Shown here one piece after another: positions 1 through 13,742 of a DNA stretch of 64,000 bases (position 1 is its first letter; each line of letters opens with the position of its first letter). The position numbers were made by a program, and so were the translations under genes. Location: positions 20,380,001 through 20,444,000 of the forward strand of contig CM020511.1 in the NCBI GenBank assembly GCA_009823395.1. Reading direction: 5' to 3'. Source of the DNA: Thamnaconus septentrionalis (taxonomy: Eukaryota; Chordata; Actinopteri; Tetraodontiformes; Monacanthidae). Under the pieces are notes generated by a model, which had not been told where the DNA came from, did not search any database, and saw only the letters and a list, made by a program, of their open reading frames with translations.

Positions 1-2985
1 GTTTTCTTTGAGTATTTGGCTTGTATTGTTTTCTTATTTTATTTATGTTTTTTTTTTTTGTTTAACTGATTTAGTATTTGTGTTTTTTCTGCTTGAATAA
101 AAAAATTCAGTTCAATTCAAAATAGTGACACTTTGGAACAATAATAACAGTCCTGTAGACATTTCAGGTATCTACTTATTGCCACTGTAATCACAATCTC
201 ACCCCCGCCCCCCAAGGAAACATTCATCTCGATCAGACGGGAAAATCTCTGAACCAGCAGACTGTTTTTGCAATTGCGCCCTCCTGTGTTCACTTGTTTT
301 TGGTGGTGGTGGTGCAGGGCTTGGAGGGGGGGGGGCACCTTGTTCGCTCTTGAGGGGGGTGGGCGGGGCTGACAGTGGCCGGACTGGTCCGGTCTGGCCT
401 GTTGGCGGATGGCAGCTGGTTCACCCCCAGCCAGGCAGCCTGGCCGCTCCGGAGCTCCGGCTCCATTCACGGGCCATGAACCATGAGCAAATGGCCTCTC
501 ATCAGCAAAGCTAAGACAACACGCGCTCATCCAAAAAACAAACAGATGCGACGCGACTGCCGCCCTAAAGCCCACCAGAGCGCCGCCACGAACAAACACG
601 CAGGGACACACACCCCAGATATGCACACGTGCACACACTCTCAAATGCAATTTGCAACAACAAGCACGGCTGAGAAGACCTTGGCTTTTATCAGCTCGAA
701 AATGTAACCTCAGTGTTGTCGCTGTCGTTTTTATCCGAGCAGATAATAGGCCTTGTTCTTATGGCTAGTTTGAAAGGCAGTACTTCTTCAGAAAATATTA
801 AAGAGATATCGCACATATTTTTGGATCTTCATCGTCAACTTTTCATCTTCATCATCAACTTTTGGAGTTTCATCCTGGACTCTTGTAGTTTTCCAGATTT
901 CCGGGAAAATAACTATTTCTGTGCCTCCCACAGAAAACCCTAATATTAATGCTCGGCTGCACCTTTCACATGCTTGGAAGAGGACGTCAACCACAGGAAG
1001 GTCTCAGAAGATGCAGGCACACACCTGGCCTCGGGCATCACAGGCTGATTTCCAGAATGTTCTCGCAGGCAAAGAAGTCAAAGATGGAACATTCAGGCTA
1101 CTAAAGACGTAACACTACTAAAGATACTCCCAGGTTTGTTTGTTTTTTAAAAAACGTCCATCAGCCACCAATTAGAATAGCTTTGTGTCATGTTTGAAAA
1201 AAGATGGCATAAATCACCCACCAATGTTAACAGAGACCATCAAAGGAAACAAAAAAATTGCAAAACATCTGCGAGCAAATCATGCCAGTTATTTTAATGG
1301 ACTATTATGTGCGGTGTGTCCCGGTGCTGTTGAAACCAAACAAACGATTAGTCTCTGGCAGCGGAGCAACGCGTCTCATCGTGGTTTGTTTCCAGCTCTG
1401 CCATTCTGGCTGCACGGCGCCCCCCACCAGCAGCAGCACCTCAGTTTGCACTGTGATCACGTCAAAAAATGCTGTTTATCATCTTCCAAAGCTTTGTTTT
1501 TTAATAACAGCAGAGTCACTGAACACACTGGCTGAACAAACACAGGCTGTGCACATCTTGTGTTGTGCCCTTGTTCACCCACACACCAGTATTTGCTCAG
1601 GTAACACCGTATATGTACCTTACAGATGTGTGTAAATATTAACTTTGTGGACGCAGGTTGAAGAAAAAAAAAGAAAACCACCTGATGGTGGAGATGTGGG
1701 GAGATGTTGCCAAATCACTGAGAGCTACTCAGCAGTGAGCGTGCACTGCACACACAAGCGGAGCTCGGCGGAGCGCTGGGCGGATTCAGCTGTGCTCATA
1801 CCTCACCGTCCCTCTCCTCTGACATCATACCCCGACAATGCCACCATTCATAAAAGACGTCGCACACAAGACCTGGAGTTTGCGCTGCTCGAGCCCGTGC
1901 CCGAGCTGCTCCTCTCCACAGCAGAGGTGCTGCCCCAACCACGGTGGGTGGAGCAAAGACAAAAAGAAAAAACAGAACACGTACCAGGGTTACAACGTAT
2001 GCTAATGATTTAACTGCCAACCAAATGACTTCACTCTGGAACGGTCGCTCAGTCAATCACCACTTAGTTGTGAAATGAACATCTGCAGAAGCTCCCCAAC
2101 GTTACAGCGTAACATTTAGTTTCTATTCAACCCAAATGTAGCGGCGCTGACGTGCGGGAACAGAGAGGCTTGTGTGGCGAACTGTGTTAAAAAGCTGCAG
2201 AAACGCTTTGATTGCGGCTCCTCTGCAGCGCTGTGAAATGTTCCTTTAAGAGGCGCGCTGCCCTCCCCTCTGCCTCCACAAGTAAAAAGGAGTACATTAA
2301 GAGCATGCCAGGGATTATGTCATCCAGCCGACCAGTGCCAGCTCTGCGGCCAAGACTGCTGCAGTGAAGGAACATATAGTATTGTTTACCCAATTAAAGA
2401 AAGAAAAAACACACACACGTGCACGCACGCACGCACACACACGCAGCATCTAATCTGATGCTTGGTGACACATTTATTGTCGTTAGTAACAACGTAAACT
2501 CAAGATATTTTTGGGGGGAATAAATAACACATTTCTCTCGCGTGGATGTGTGAAAGCAGCGAGCTTCCTCTTAAAAGAGGAATGAACACAACGGGGAATT
2601 CTTTGTAAAAAGAAAGAGGGGAAAAAAGCCGCCGCTGACATGAGCTGAGTCATGTCCCAAAGTTGGCAGCGCCGAATGTTGTTGGGAACCAGCCTGATAA
2701 GAGCTTGCTTGGGCTTCCCTTGTTACAGATGAGGGGAAAAAAGATAATGTGAAATGTCTTTCATCATGAGCACAAAGGTATCGAACCATCTGAGCACACA
2801 GGGGGGGCTTTTCTCAGGGGGGGACACTGACTGCACTGACTTTGTTATGAAGAGTTCTCCAAATTCACGGCCCTTTCGAAGGAAGAGAGACATTTTACTT
2901 CCTGAAAAAAAAACGTCTAAATTTGGGCAATTACATCACTTTAGTGTCAAGACAATAAAACAGGCAGCTCTCTTTGTACAATAGC

Positions 2986-3095
<110 letters not shown>

Positions 3096-3752
3096 CTTTT
3101 ACTGTCAAACGTGTCTGTGCGGTGATTTCTTGGAGCCTCGCACGGCGTCTGTTTAGTTACTATGGAGCCTGTTTTTTTATTTACGGCTAGAACGATTTCA
3201 ATGTGCTTTTTTCAGGAGGAAATGTTGTGATTATTAATCAGACGTGTCATGGGCTGCAAACCGCCATTAGAGTAACATGTATGTTGTGACACGCAGTCTC
3301 TTTGCTGCTCCTCAACCTCCCATGTGCGGCCGCCCGGCTAACTGAGACCACGCGAGGAGGATGACACAGAGTTGGAGCTGTGTGTGTGTGTGTGTGTGTG
3401 TGTGAGTGTGTTCGCGAGGCCCAGCGGAGAGCCTGCTCCTAGTGTTGATGTAATGCTTTGGCCGGCGTGCTGTGGAACTTGGCCTCCTCTCGGCAGCGTT
3501 TCCTCTACGCTGCGAGGGTCAACTATCCCACAACCTCCAGCGCACAACACGTACCATTCTACTCTCCCCAGACCACAACAGAGCTCAGCGCAACCACACC
3601 CGGCACGGCCAGCGCCACCGCTCCTTCACCAGAACAAAAACACTCATAAAAAAACTAAAATACATGAGTAAGTAAGTAAGTAAATAAATAAATAAATGCT
3701 CTAGGACAACAAGGTATTAAGGGACTAAAGAAGGCGTACTTTGGTGCTCCAC

Positions 3753-3899
3753 TTAAACCACCAGTGTGTAAAATGTGGCTTGATTTATGATTTTTATAAT
3801 TTTACGAGCTTAACATTCTGACCATTAATACATTAATAAAAGTGTATAGTTGCAGTACAATCAAATGAATAAAGTCTTTCTACCCATAGAACGGTTCTT

Positions 3900-3953
<54 letters not shown>

Positions 3954-4450
3954 AATATAAAGCAAAGGTCTTGTTCTCAGATAGCTGCCATCTTGCACTG
4001 CCATATCAAGGAAGCCTGGTGTGGACAATGCAGCTGCCTGACAGCATGTTTAGTAATTGCGTGACTGCTCGCATCTTTAACTAAACCAAGGAAGAAGAAG
4101 GTGGTGGAGGCATCCAGATTTGGGTGCACAGGCCACCGTAGTTCACTGGCAAGCTCAGGAGGGGGAGGGAGAGTGAAAGACGCTGCAATCTAAAATGTAA
4201 CCACTTGATGTTGCCGCTTCCTCTTCAAAATCTCCAAATATTATCCACGTAAACTTTAATCATGGTTCAGATTGGTGTCTGTATTATACGCAAAGTGGTA
4301 ACACCATGATTGATTGTAAATGTGATGGTAGCAGAAGTGGGGATTTTGAAGGAAGCCCGTCTGACAGTGGCCCTAAATATAAAACGTGCTGTCAGACAGG
4401 CTTCCTTAAATACCGGGCTTCCTTAAAAATTTGACACACTGGACCTTTAA
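3753..4450 (-). mobile_element. TTAA-flanked non-autonomous DNA transposon, copy A
   Basis: The element is bounded by TTAA at 3753-3756 and 4447-4450, with termini reading CCAGTGTGTAAAAT and ACACACTGGACCT. These are inverted repeats of the piggyBac-like MITE type. Its sequence matches copy B (8330-8934) in reverse orientation over both ends, including GGAAGCC ... CTGACAG near one end and GGCTTGATTTATGATTTT near the other. An (AT)n tract at 3906-3951 has expanded inside it. Confidence 0.8.
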
Positions 4451-4989
4451 GGAGAAAATCAGAGCGAGATCGGGGGCAGGAGAACAAAGATGGGCACTGA
4501 TGCAGATAGCGTCTTTGGCTGAGAGAGCACAAACAGAGCGCTCAGAGTGAGATATGGGTCCCCACGGGGCCACAGCAGTCCTCCGGCTCATTAACTATTT
4601 ACACCAGAGACAGGCCTCCCTGCTCCTCTGGCCCACCGCAAAATCAATTAGCCTTCATTAGCCCCGGCTCCGGGCACTCACTCTCTGGCAGGGGGAGGGT
4701 TAAATCCTGCTGGTGGGGCCTCCAGTTACCACCAGGCACACGTACGGCCGCACATGTGTGTACTGGCAGAAAAAAAGGGGGTGTGGAAGAAAAAGAAGAG
4801 AAAGAAGCGGGGCGAGCGAGCGCTCGTCCTCCATCGTGACCCGCCACGAGTTCCTCCGCTTCCCACTCGCTGTCTGTTTTCTCAGGACAGTCAATGAGCG
4901 CCTCTCCGGTTCCTCCACGTCCATCAAAGCCCTTCCGAGCCTCCGGCGCGAGCTTTCGAGGCAGAAGGAGTGCATCCAGGGCCGGGCCT

Positions 4990-5345
4990 CAAGGGGTGTG
5001 GGATTACAGCCCCAAGATTTCCCATTGGCGGAAAGTCAACATGGCCGAGGGGGTAATGCGATTAGAGCCGAATTGAGAACGTCGCAGGGGACACATGGGC
5101 CTGATCATGGCCCAGTTACCCGATAGCGAGGCCGTATTTATCGACCTGGCCCTGGCGAGGATATTACGGACATTAGAGACCCCCGGTCTGTGCTTATGAA
5201 ACCCTCGCTGGAGATCGCACCCCCGATAACACAATTAGACTCTCACTTTCTGTTCGCAATCGGCGAATTCCATCAGTCGCGTTCAGACGTCGGGGGGATT
5301 AAAATCTCAATTGATCCACACTTGGTCGCCTCGCGCCCGAACGGC
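4990..5345. promoter_or_regulatory. Candidate conserved non-coding element in creb5 intron
   Basis: The stretch is unique-looking, repeat-free and balanced in composition, without a plausible exon. It carries several homeodomain-type cores: GGATTAC at 5001-5007, TAATGCGATTAG at 5054-5065, CATTAGAG near 5171, CAATTAG at 5232-5238 and GGATTAAAATC at 5296-5306. This is suggestive of an enhancer but unproven without cross-species alignment. Confidence 0.35.
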
Positions 5346-5580
5346 CAGCTAACGAGAAGGTTGCACGTAAAGGGTGTGTGTGTGTGTGTGTGGCGGAGGG
5401 GGGGAGGGGAGGGGGGTCCTGCAGCCACTTAGTGAGTGCATATGTTTATGGGAGGCCCAACAGAGCATTTACAATTCAATTACATAGATAGGAGGCGGGA
5501 AAAAAAGAGTAAGATGTGTCTGGATGAAGGCCAGAGGAGAGATAAGGCTAATACACTAATATTGTGTTACCCCAGAGCGT

Positions 5581-5594
5581 GTTACCATAGGAAC
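5581..5594. promoter_or_regulatory. RFX X-box-like motif
   Basis: GTTACCATAGGAAC closely fits the imperfect-palindrome RFX consensus (GTTRCCATGGYAAC) with two substitutions. It lies in a creb5 intron next to the candidate conserved element. Confidence 0.35.
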
Positions 5595-5728
5595 AGTTGA
5601 GGAGATTCAAAAGACTACAAAGACGATCAATCTTGAGAAAGCAGGAGGAAGAGGGAGAATTAAATGCCCTGGGAATGCTCCCGCTCTCCTCTATCAGAGC
5701 AATAACTCTTCTAATGACCTCTGCTACC

Positions 5729-5777
5729 TCCTCTCTCTCTCTTTCTCTCTCCCCTCTCTCTCTCTCTCTCTCTCTCC
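5729..5777. repeat. (CT)n low-complexity tract
   Basis: A pyrimidine-rich CT microsatellite with short interruptions. Confidence 0.85.
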
Positions 5778-6584
5778 CCCCGCCCCCCTCTCTCCCTGCT
5801 CACAAGATGTTTCCCTCCAGCCGGCTCAGCTATCGCACGGCCTTTCCAAACACAAAGGGGAGCCAACGCTCTCTCTCCCTTCAATCCAAGTCATGACGCT
5901 CACTCGCTCCCTGGCTTTTTAATGCGTATGGAGCCGCTGTCATTTGGAGATTTATGATGGAAAACAACACCGGGGATGGTGTCGCCTCCATTGTGAGCGT
6001 TCACATGTTTGACACGACGAAGCGGGCCCCGATGGGACCGATTGGAAGGTTTCCTTCCATCTCGCTCGTTAACCTTCTATGCTTTTAAAATCAAAATCGC
6101 AAAAAGCTGCCTCACGACTGCCTCCCTCAGCTACCCCCGACCCCCCACCCACCCCCACCCACTCCCGCCGCACTCACTGCCAGCTTTGTGAGCGATGAAG
6201 TCATCCCATTTTTTCCCCCGCCGTGTTAAACTAGTGCTAACAAGTTGCAGGGACCCACAGAGCATGTTCTGTACATTAAGATATACATCAGGCAGTGGCT
6301 GGGCAGCCCCAGCCCTTCAGCCACATAAAGGGCCCTTTTATTCCCGCCAGTCTCCAGTGCACCACTGGCAGGTTCAGACACAGCTTTGATTACACACCAA
6401 ATGATGAAATCCACATAGACCTAAAGAGCGCAGCCTTGCTGGCACGGCCCAGTGGAAAAAAAAAGAGGGGGTTGCAACACGTTGAAGGCAGCGGGAGCGT
6501 GCACCAGCGTGCACCGGCGTTCTCTGGCGTGCACAAGCTCGTGTTTGTGCGTACATGCATAAAGTGCTCGCCGTGGCTACTCAC

Positions 6585-6695
6585 CAGCTTGGCTTCGGAG
6601 TGCATGGAGGGTATGTGAGCAGAGGAGCAGGAGCTGCTGTGGGTGGGTCCTTGCATGCCCATCATGTTGGAGCCCATGGACATTTGCCTCTCCAT
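6585..6695 (-). CDS. creb5: creb5 exon: MERQMS segment
   Basis: The exon is 111 bp in phase 0. It starts MERQMSMGSNMMGMQGPTHS and ends in PSMHSEAKL, matching the human MERQMSV...MHSEAKM region just before the first residues (RLKAAL) of the His-rich part. The next exon is not found between here and base 1, so this intron exceeds 6.5 kb. Confidence 0.93.
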
Positions 6696-9071
6696 CTGAG
6701 GAACAACAGTGGAACAGATATCCTCACGTCAAAACTCGGATTATTTTACTCTTCATCCTGGAGCCCAACAGAGCAGCCTTGCACCATTTTTTTTTTTTTT
6801 TTTTACTTTTTAATAGATTAATTTTTAGATTTGTCGTGCATCAACATCACCTAAACAAATTCCTTGTATGTGTAAAATCGTACTTGGAAATAATCCTTTT
6901 TTTCTGATTCTGGTACATTTGGTCTTGGACTTGGTTTTAGCTTCTGATTGGTAATTGGACCTTCAACATGTTTGGAAAGTTGGAAAAAACACCTGTTTGA
7001 TGGTGTTTTCACTAATGTGGAAGAGGTATCAGTGCCCTCTGTGACATCACAAAGGGCTGATTGCCAAAACTGTACGCTTCAGCAATCACCTCCTGAAAAG
7101 TTCAGCCAACTAATGAGGTGGATCGGATGAGACTGGAACTTCATTGTCTTTCACAAGAAAGATGAAATTGAACACAATCCCTTTGGTGCAGATATAATAT
7201 CAAAGTCCAGTGCTGGACATTTATTATTGTTAGAAAACATTAGTAAATTAAACTGCGGGGGGAAAAAGCTTCCATATTTCAAAGCTTCTTTGAAGGCTTC
7301 GCTCACTGCACCAGTGAGGACGGGATGGAGCCTGATTTCACGCGACAGACTCCCCCGTGCACAACTCTGTGATGATAACTATAGCTGACCCAAAACAGGA
7401 AGCTAGCACAGAGGGACTTAACACAGGATGTCGGTGCACCAGGGGTGTGTGTGTGAGTGAGTGTGTGTGTGTGTTTCTGATAACAGAGTGGTGGGTGTCA
7501 GTCGGTCCCCGCGTGTTAAAATCCCCTCCTTGTCGGTTCATAACTTGCTCACAAGGCGAAAGAGATGACTTCCCAGTGCCACACTTCCCGTGTCAAAGGT
7601 CATCGCAAATCATCCAATGTGGCTCAGTGTCTAATGTGAGAAAACTGGAAAAAAAAAAAAAAACTGCGGAAAAAAAAAACTGCGAAAAAATAAAACATCC
7701 AACAGAGTTAGTTCTGTTATTATGTCCTTTATATTTTCTTTCCTCTTTCCTCTTTTCTTCTCTTTCACTCAGAAAGTCTTGCATTAACCACTGGTGTAGT
7801 TCTTATTTATTAGAGTGCCTGAGAGAGTCCTTCCTCGACTGCAAACAAAGTTATGCGCAGTGAGAGAAACATCTGCACGCTGTGAGTGTGAGCTCCGGTG
7901 GCCCTCCAGCTGCTGAACTCCCGGCGGGGAGCGATCCCCCCCCCATCCCCCGCCTCCCCCCTTCCTTCCACCTAAAGCCCCTCCTCGTCCACAGAGACCC
8001 AGCGCTAGAACCTGACACACAGCCTTAATTGCACTAAGTGTGTTTTGTGTAAAAATATCACCCAAACCTGCACCCCTTTCCTGAACCGTCAATCTTCCCC
8101 GAAAATCGCACGGCTCTTAATTTAATAAACCTGGGAGGCTTTTTTTCCCCCCTCGCGTCTTTCCAATATCAAAACACGCGCCGTCTAATGTTACAATGAG
8201 AACACGTGTCCTATCAATAGAATGCTTTCTCCACGTTATTATCATTCTCTGTGTCGTTGTATCAGGCCCCTCTAAATTCTTTCGCTACAGTCTTGACGTT
8301 TACCCAGAACTGCGAGGGCTTCCCCCTCCTTAAAGGTCCAGTGTGTAACATTTTCAAGGAAGCCCAGTATTTAAGGAAAGCCGCCTGACAGCGCGTTTCG
8401 TATTTAGGGCCCGGTCAGGCCTGAAAAAATGGCGCCGCAAGATGTCACCTAACTAGGAGCAAGACGCTTATTGCTCCATGTTTATTCTTATACAAAAGAG
8501 AACCATTCCATTAGTAGGTAGCAAACTACTTTAATTTTACCGTGAATATACACTAGCAGTCCAAAGTGGACTCACTCTATGAATTGAATGTCTTTTCTTT
8601 CATTCTCATGACTATTGCAGTTTCTCAGTGAAGGCATCAAAACTACGTATGAACAGACATGGAATTATGTAGGAAACAATCAAAGTGTCAAATAACTCAA
8701 ACACGTTTCATATTTAAATTCTTCCAAATAGCCACCTTTCATAAAAAGCATATGTAGAGTTATTTCACGTGTTTTTCTTTCCTACATAATTACATATATC
8801 TTGCTCATATATTTGATGTTCAAGCTTTTGACTGGTAGTATACACTTTTAATAATGTATTAATGGGCAGTGTGTTTAGCTTTAACCAATATAAAAATCAT
8901 AAATCAAGCCAAATTTTAAACACTGGACCTTTAAGCAGTGACGAGCTGTTTTAACAGCAGCGACTGGGCACAGGCAGAAAGTGCAAACTGAGCAGAGGCT
9001 CTGTGAATTTTGCCCCGAACTCTGCGTGTGAATGACTTAAGCCCAGAGTGTGTGTGTGTGTTAGTGTGTGC

Positions 9072-9105
<34 letters not shown>

Positions 9106-10976
9106 ATGTTTGTTGCACTCACAGGCATGAGCACGGCGGAGGAGCCGGGCATGGTGGGGTCTGGCAGGGTTCCAGGCATGGAGGCTGGCAGAGGCTGTCG
9201 CTGTCTGTTCCGTAGGTGCAGCAGCGAGGACAGAGAGCCGGGGACAGGCCTGCGGTGGGGAGGGGAGACAAAGCCAAGAGGGCATCAGCACGGAATAATG
9301 AACAGAACGTCACCGCTCGACACGCGGCAAGAGCGTCGAAAACCGACTTCCAAACATGCCCGCGCTGACAAAATCATTCACGTAGCGGTTTAGAATGTTT
9401 ACGAACGTGGTCGAGCTCATGGAAACACTGCGGAGCCCCAGGGCTCATTCACAAATATGGAGGTATCCCGTTCACACTAATGGTCATTAGGGTTATTTAT
9501 TTGTTCCAATGGGTCTCAGATTTGTGAATTAATGAATTAAACTTTATCATGGTTTAAAAAAAAATTGTGCAAAAGCTGGACAAATGGATGTTAGGATTTG
9601 AAGAACATGGACGTTAGAGATGTAAGAAATAAAAAGACAAATAAGGCAGGGAAATATGAGGACACACGAAAAGAACAAAACCAGAATTAAAATAACCCCG
9701 AATAGGAAACATCCACCCTCGGAACGTGACGCTGAAGGCAGCCGTCGCATTTTACACTGCAACACTGCATTGTGGAGGTCGAGGAGCGACGATCAGACAA
9801 GGAGCTCCGCGCTGCACAGAGCTGCTGCGTCTCACCGACGTGAGATCACTGACTAAAACAGTTTCACTGATTCATTTACCGTGCAGGCTGAAGGTTCTCT
9901 CACACTTCTTTCATTTTGTTCAAATCCCCCACTCGTCCCCTCGGCGACGAAAAAGGCAGCACGGCAGCGCCGCAGGCCCCGGGGCATGCTGGGAGTTTGC
10001 GGCCGCGCTTTTAAACGAGCTACGAATGAATAAACATTGGTGGCGAGTGGCGGCGACCACATGAGAAGCCGTGACAGCAGCCGTGTCGAAGAGAAGGAAA
10101 AAAGAAGAAGTGCAGCAGAGGTGGACGGCGTGCACGATGGTGGCGGTGGAGGTGGAGGTGGGCTAATCTCAACCCCCCACGCCGCTGTTACCACAAAAAG
10201 CGCTTAGAGACTAGCAGGCCACATCAAGAAGACAAAAAAAACCCAGAGCAAAACAAAACACAAACAGACGACGGTTTTGGCGAAACGTTGACTTGTGTCA
10301 CAGTCGGAGGCCTCCAGGCTGCGGCCGTCCAGAGCAGCCGGGCCGCTGTGTGTGCCTGCAGTGAGGTCACTTCATACAACCACGAGCAAGTACACCCGCA
10401 TCGGTCACCGCTTCATCCGAAACATGAGAGGAGGGGAAACAAAAAGGAAGGAAAAAATATACAAATAAAGTTCATTAAAGTTCATTTTGAGAAGGTTTAG
10501 ACCCAACGTAGCAACCAGACCATGTTGAACAGGTTAACAGACTCAACTGTTCGCTGATCGGTGGGGGGGTCCCCTCCTTCCCTCCCTCAACTCCCCCAAC
10601 CCTGCCAACCCCGCCCCCCCACCCCTGCCCCAAATGGCAAATAGCCCCCCACCTGAATAAATACCTGTATTTTTCCAGAGCTAAATATGCGCATTTATGC
10701 TCCAGACATTCAAGATTGCTACACACACACACACACACACACACACATGCGCAGGCCACAGCGCCATTAGCCTCCAGACCGTGTGTCACTCCCTCCCAAC
10801 ATCCCAATTCATCACAATCACACACATTTAACAGCGGCGACATGACATGTGAGCAACGCGGCTGAATCCAAACATTTCCACATGGGGAGAGTCAGTCATG
10901 AAAGTACAATGAGGTATGCAGTGTGCGGCCGTGCGCTACATCAACACAGCAACGCCCCCTCCCCCCTCACCCCACT

Positions 10977-11011
<35 letters not shown>

Positions 11012-11616
11012 CTCAGTCCACATCCAAGTGGATGAAATAACAGTCACGAGGCAGCGGCGGTGACACGCTGCTGGTTTTTGTGGATAAACAGTGTTTTGCT
11101 GGGCGTTTTTTTTTTTTTTTTTTTCTTGCAGTATGATGATTGCCTCATGTGAGGATTGTTTTGTTTGGGATTTATTTTTTTTCAGTTGAGATTCATAAGC
11201 TCTCTTCCAAACCTTCTAAAACATTTTACGTAACTACCTAAACTTCTGCCAGGTTATTTTTTTAAGGAATAAAGTTCATATTTAAGCATTAAAAGTAAAA
11301 ACCATCACAGAAACATTGTATACTGTTTACTATTGCCCTTAATGTTGAGCGGCAATATTTCCATGGCGACCGCGGCGATGCTGGGACGACCGTTGGTAAC
11401 GACTTGAAATTCATTCCGAGCCAGACATGAAGTCAACAATAATCAATGAAATATTCTCTAAAGGCTCTAATCTGTATCAGGAATGTCCAATGAGATCAAA
11501 TCTGTGTCCATGTCTGCGTTCATCGGAGATAAGACCACGGTGACCCTGAGTGACCCTCAGCCAACTGGTCAGAGGTCAGGAGGTCAGCACGGGAAGGTCA
11601 CTCTTCCACACCTGGT

Positions 11617-11656
<40 letters not shown>

Positions 11657-13094
11657 GTAAACTTGCTGTCCAGACAAGAAAGGCTCCTTTGAAGCCGGTG
11701 CAGCTCGTGCCGCCACGCTTGTCCGTCAGTCAGCGGCACTCACCTGCAGCGGGGAGAGTGGGGGGGTGACTGGGTGTGTGTGTGTGTGTGTGTGGGGGGG
11801 GGGTCCATGCCTGCCACCAAAACAAACTCATCAAACACAACCCGCCCCCTCCCGTGGGTGCAAAAACAAGAGTGAACACAGCCTGGCTGCGACGCTGCTG
11901 CTGAGTGACAGAAGGGCTGAACTCTCTGATGCCGCTCCAACCACTGGACTGGACTGGACTGACTGGACTGACTAGACTGGACTAGATTGGACTGGACTGG
12001 ACTGACTAGGCTGGACTGGACTGGACTACATTAGGCTGGACTGGACTGACTGGACTGACTGGACTGACTGGACTGCACTAGATTGGACTGGATTGGACTG
12101 GACTGGACTGACTAGACTGGATTGGACTGGACTGACTAGACTAGACTGGACTAGACTGGACTGGACTGACTGGACTGAGTAGACTGGACTAGATTGGACT
12201 GGACTGGACTGACTAGACTGGATTGGACTGGACTGACTAGACTGGATTGGACTAGACTGGACTGACTAGACTGACTGGACTCGAGCCTCCAGTTTAACTC
12301 TCCATTTCACTTATATTTGCTGTTGCCACTTTATGACCTGCTTGTTGATGGTCCAATATTTAGACCCGTTTTCAGATGTTTATTTTTCACTCTGAGCTCC
12401 TAATAAGGATGATTCACAACCAAAAAAAATAAAAATAAATCAAGTATATTTAGCCCTCTGTTTAAAGCCTGTAAAAATGGTGCTGGCCAACAAAAATAAA
12501 AACACAGCAGCTATGAGGCAGAATTGACCATTAGTCCTCACCTGGAGAGATGTCGCTGAGGTATTACTGCCCTTTAAGATGTCACAAAAGGGGTGTAGGG
12601 AGGGGGCAGGGGTCCTTTAATTTTTGCTCCATCCAAAGATGCTAATCATTGCTGTTTTGTTGCAGCAGAATATTCATTCTGATAAATCACACATGCAATA
12701 TTTTATTTGCAGTAATTACACTGTGATATGGTTTATTCTGCTGAAGTTGTTATTCTACTGTCAGTCATTATCAAGTTTGAACTTGACCAAAACAAGCAAA
12801 AAAAAAAACAAAACCCCAACATCACAGCATTCTGATGTGATTCATACCTCCATCGATCCTCAGCGACAGATTCAGCAGAATTCCGGCAGAAAGATTTTGA
12901 ATTGAAGTGTGTACATATGCAAAAAAAAAGAAAAGCACAGATAACAAGCTGTGCGCTCAGTTTCCTACATCTGTTTGCTGGGAATACATTAGGCCTGGGG
13001 CTGTCTGGAGGATTACACCACTCATGAGCTTTCCTTTGTGAGCGGAGTGCATGTGCCAGTGTGTGCATGCTCACGAAAGCAGTGCGAGAACGCA

Positions 13095-13171
<77 letters not shown>

Positions 13172-13689
13172 AATGACAGGCTGTGGCTCCACGGAGGGGA
13201 TTGATAATAGCCTGACTGGGCTGAGGGCCCTGGGGGAGAGCAGGTAGACACTCCACAGTCCCCACTGACCCGCCGCTCTCACATTACTGACTCTTGCACT
13301 CCAGTGCCCGACTCTCCTCCACAGTCTCCGCCCATAGAACCACCACCACCACCACCACCACCACCACCACCACCCGACGACAACACCAACCCACGACCAC
13401 GGCACTTTGAAACCTCCACCTTCATCTTTGCAGAGTCCATCATTTTTGCTTCTTATCTCCCCTCACTCACTCACTCACTCACTCACTCACTCACTCACTC
13501 ACTCACACTCAGCCTGGTTGTTTCCTCCTTTTTTTGCTGCTCGTTCCTCTTTAAGCGAAGCCGAGCTGACAATGGATCATTGTTCACTTTAATCCACTAA
13601 AAAACTCTCTTGTTGGACTGACCCTCGCTGTGCTCAGCCCCCCCGAACCCCTCTGGACTCACTTGCCTCTAACTAGCAAATCCTGCAGG

Positions 13690-13742
<53 letters not shown>

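Larger units (their letters stand above)
6696..9122. other. creb5: creb5 intron with transposon copy B
   Basis: No coding exon was found. The stretch contains a T tract (6788-6804), a dispersed repeat fragment with the TGACATCACAAAG core (about 6920-7140), a TTAA element (8330-8934) and a GA microsatellite adjoining the downstream exon donor. Confidence 0.7.

Noticed and set aside
3458..3675. Short overlapping frames near the AAGT/AAAT repeat
   Set aside because: They are chance frames with no splice context, next to a short TAAG/TAAA repeat.
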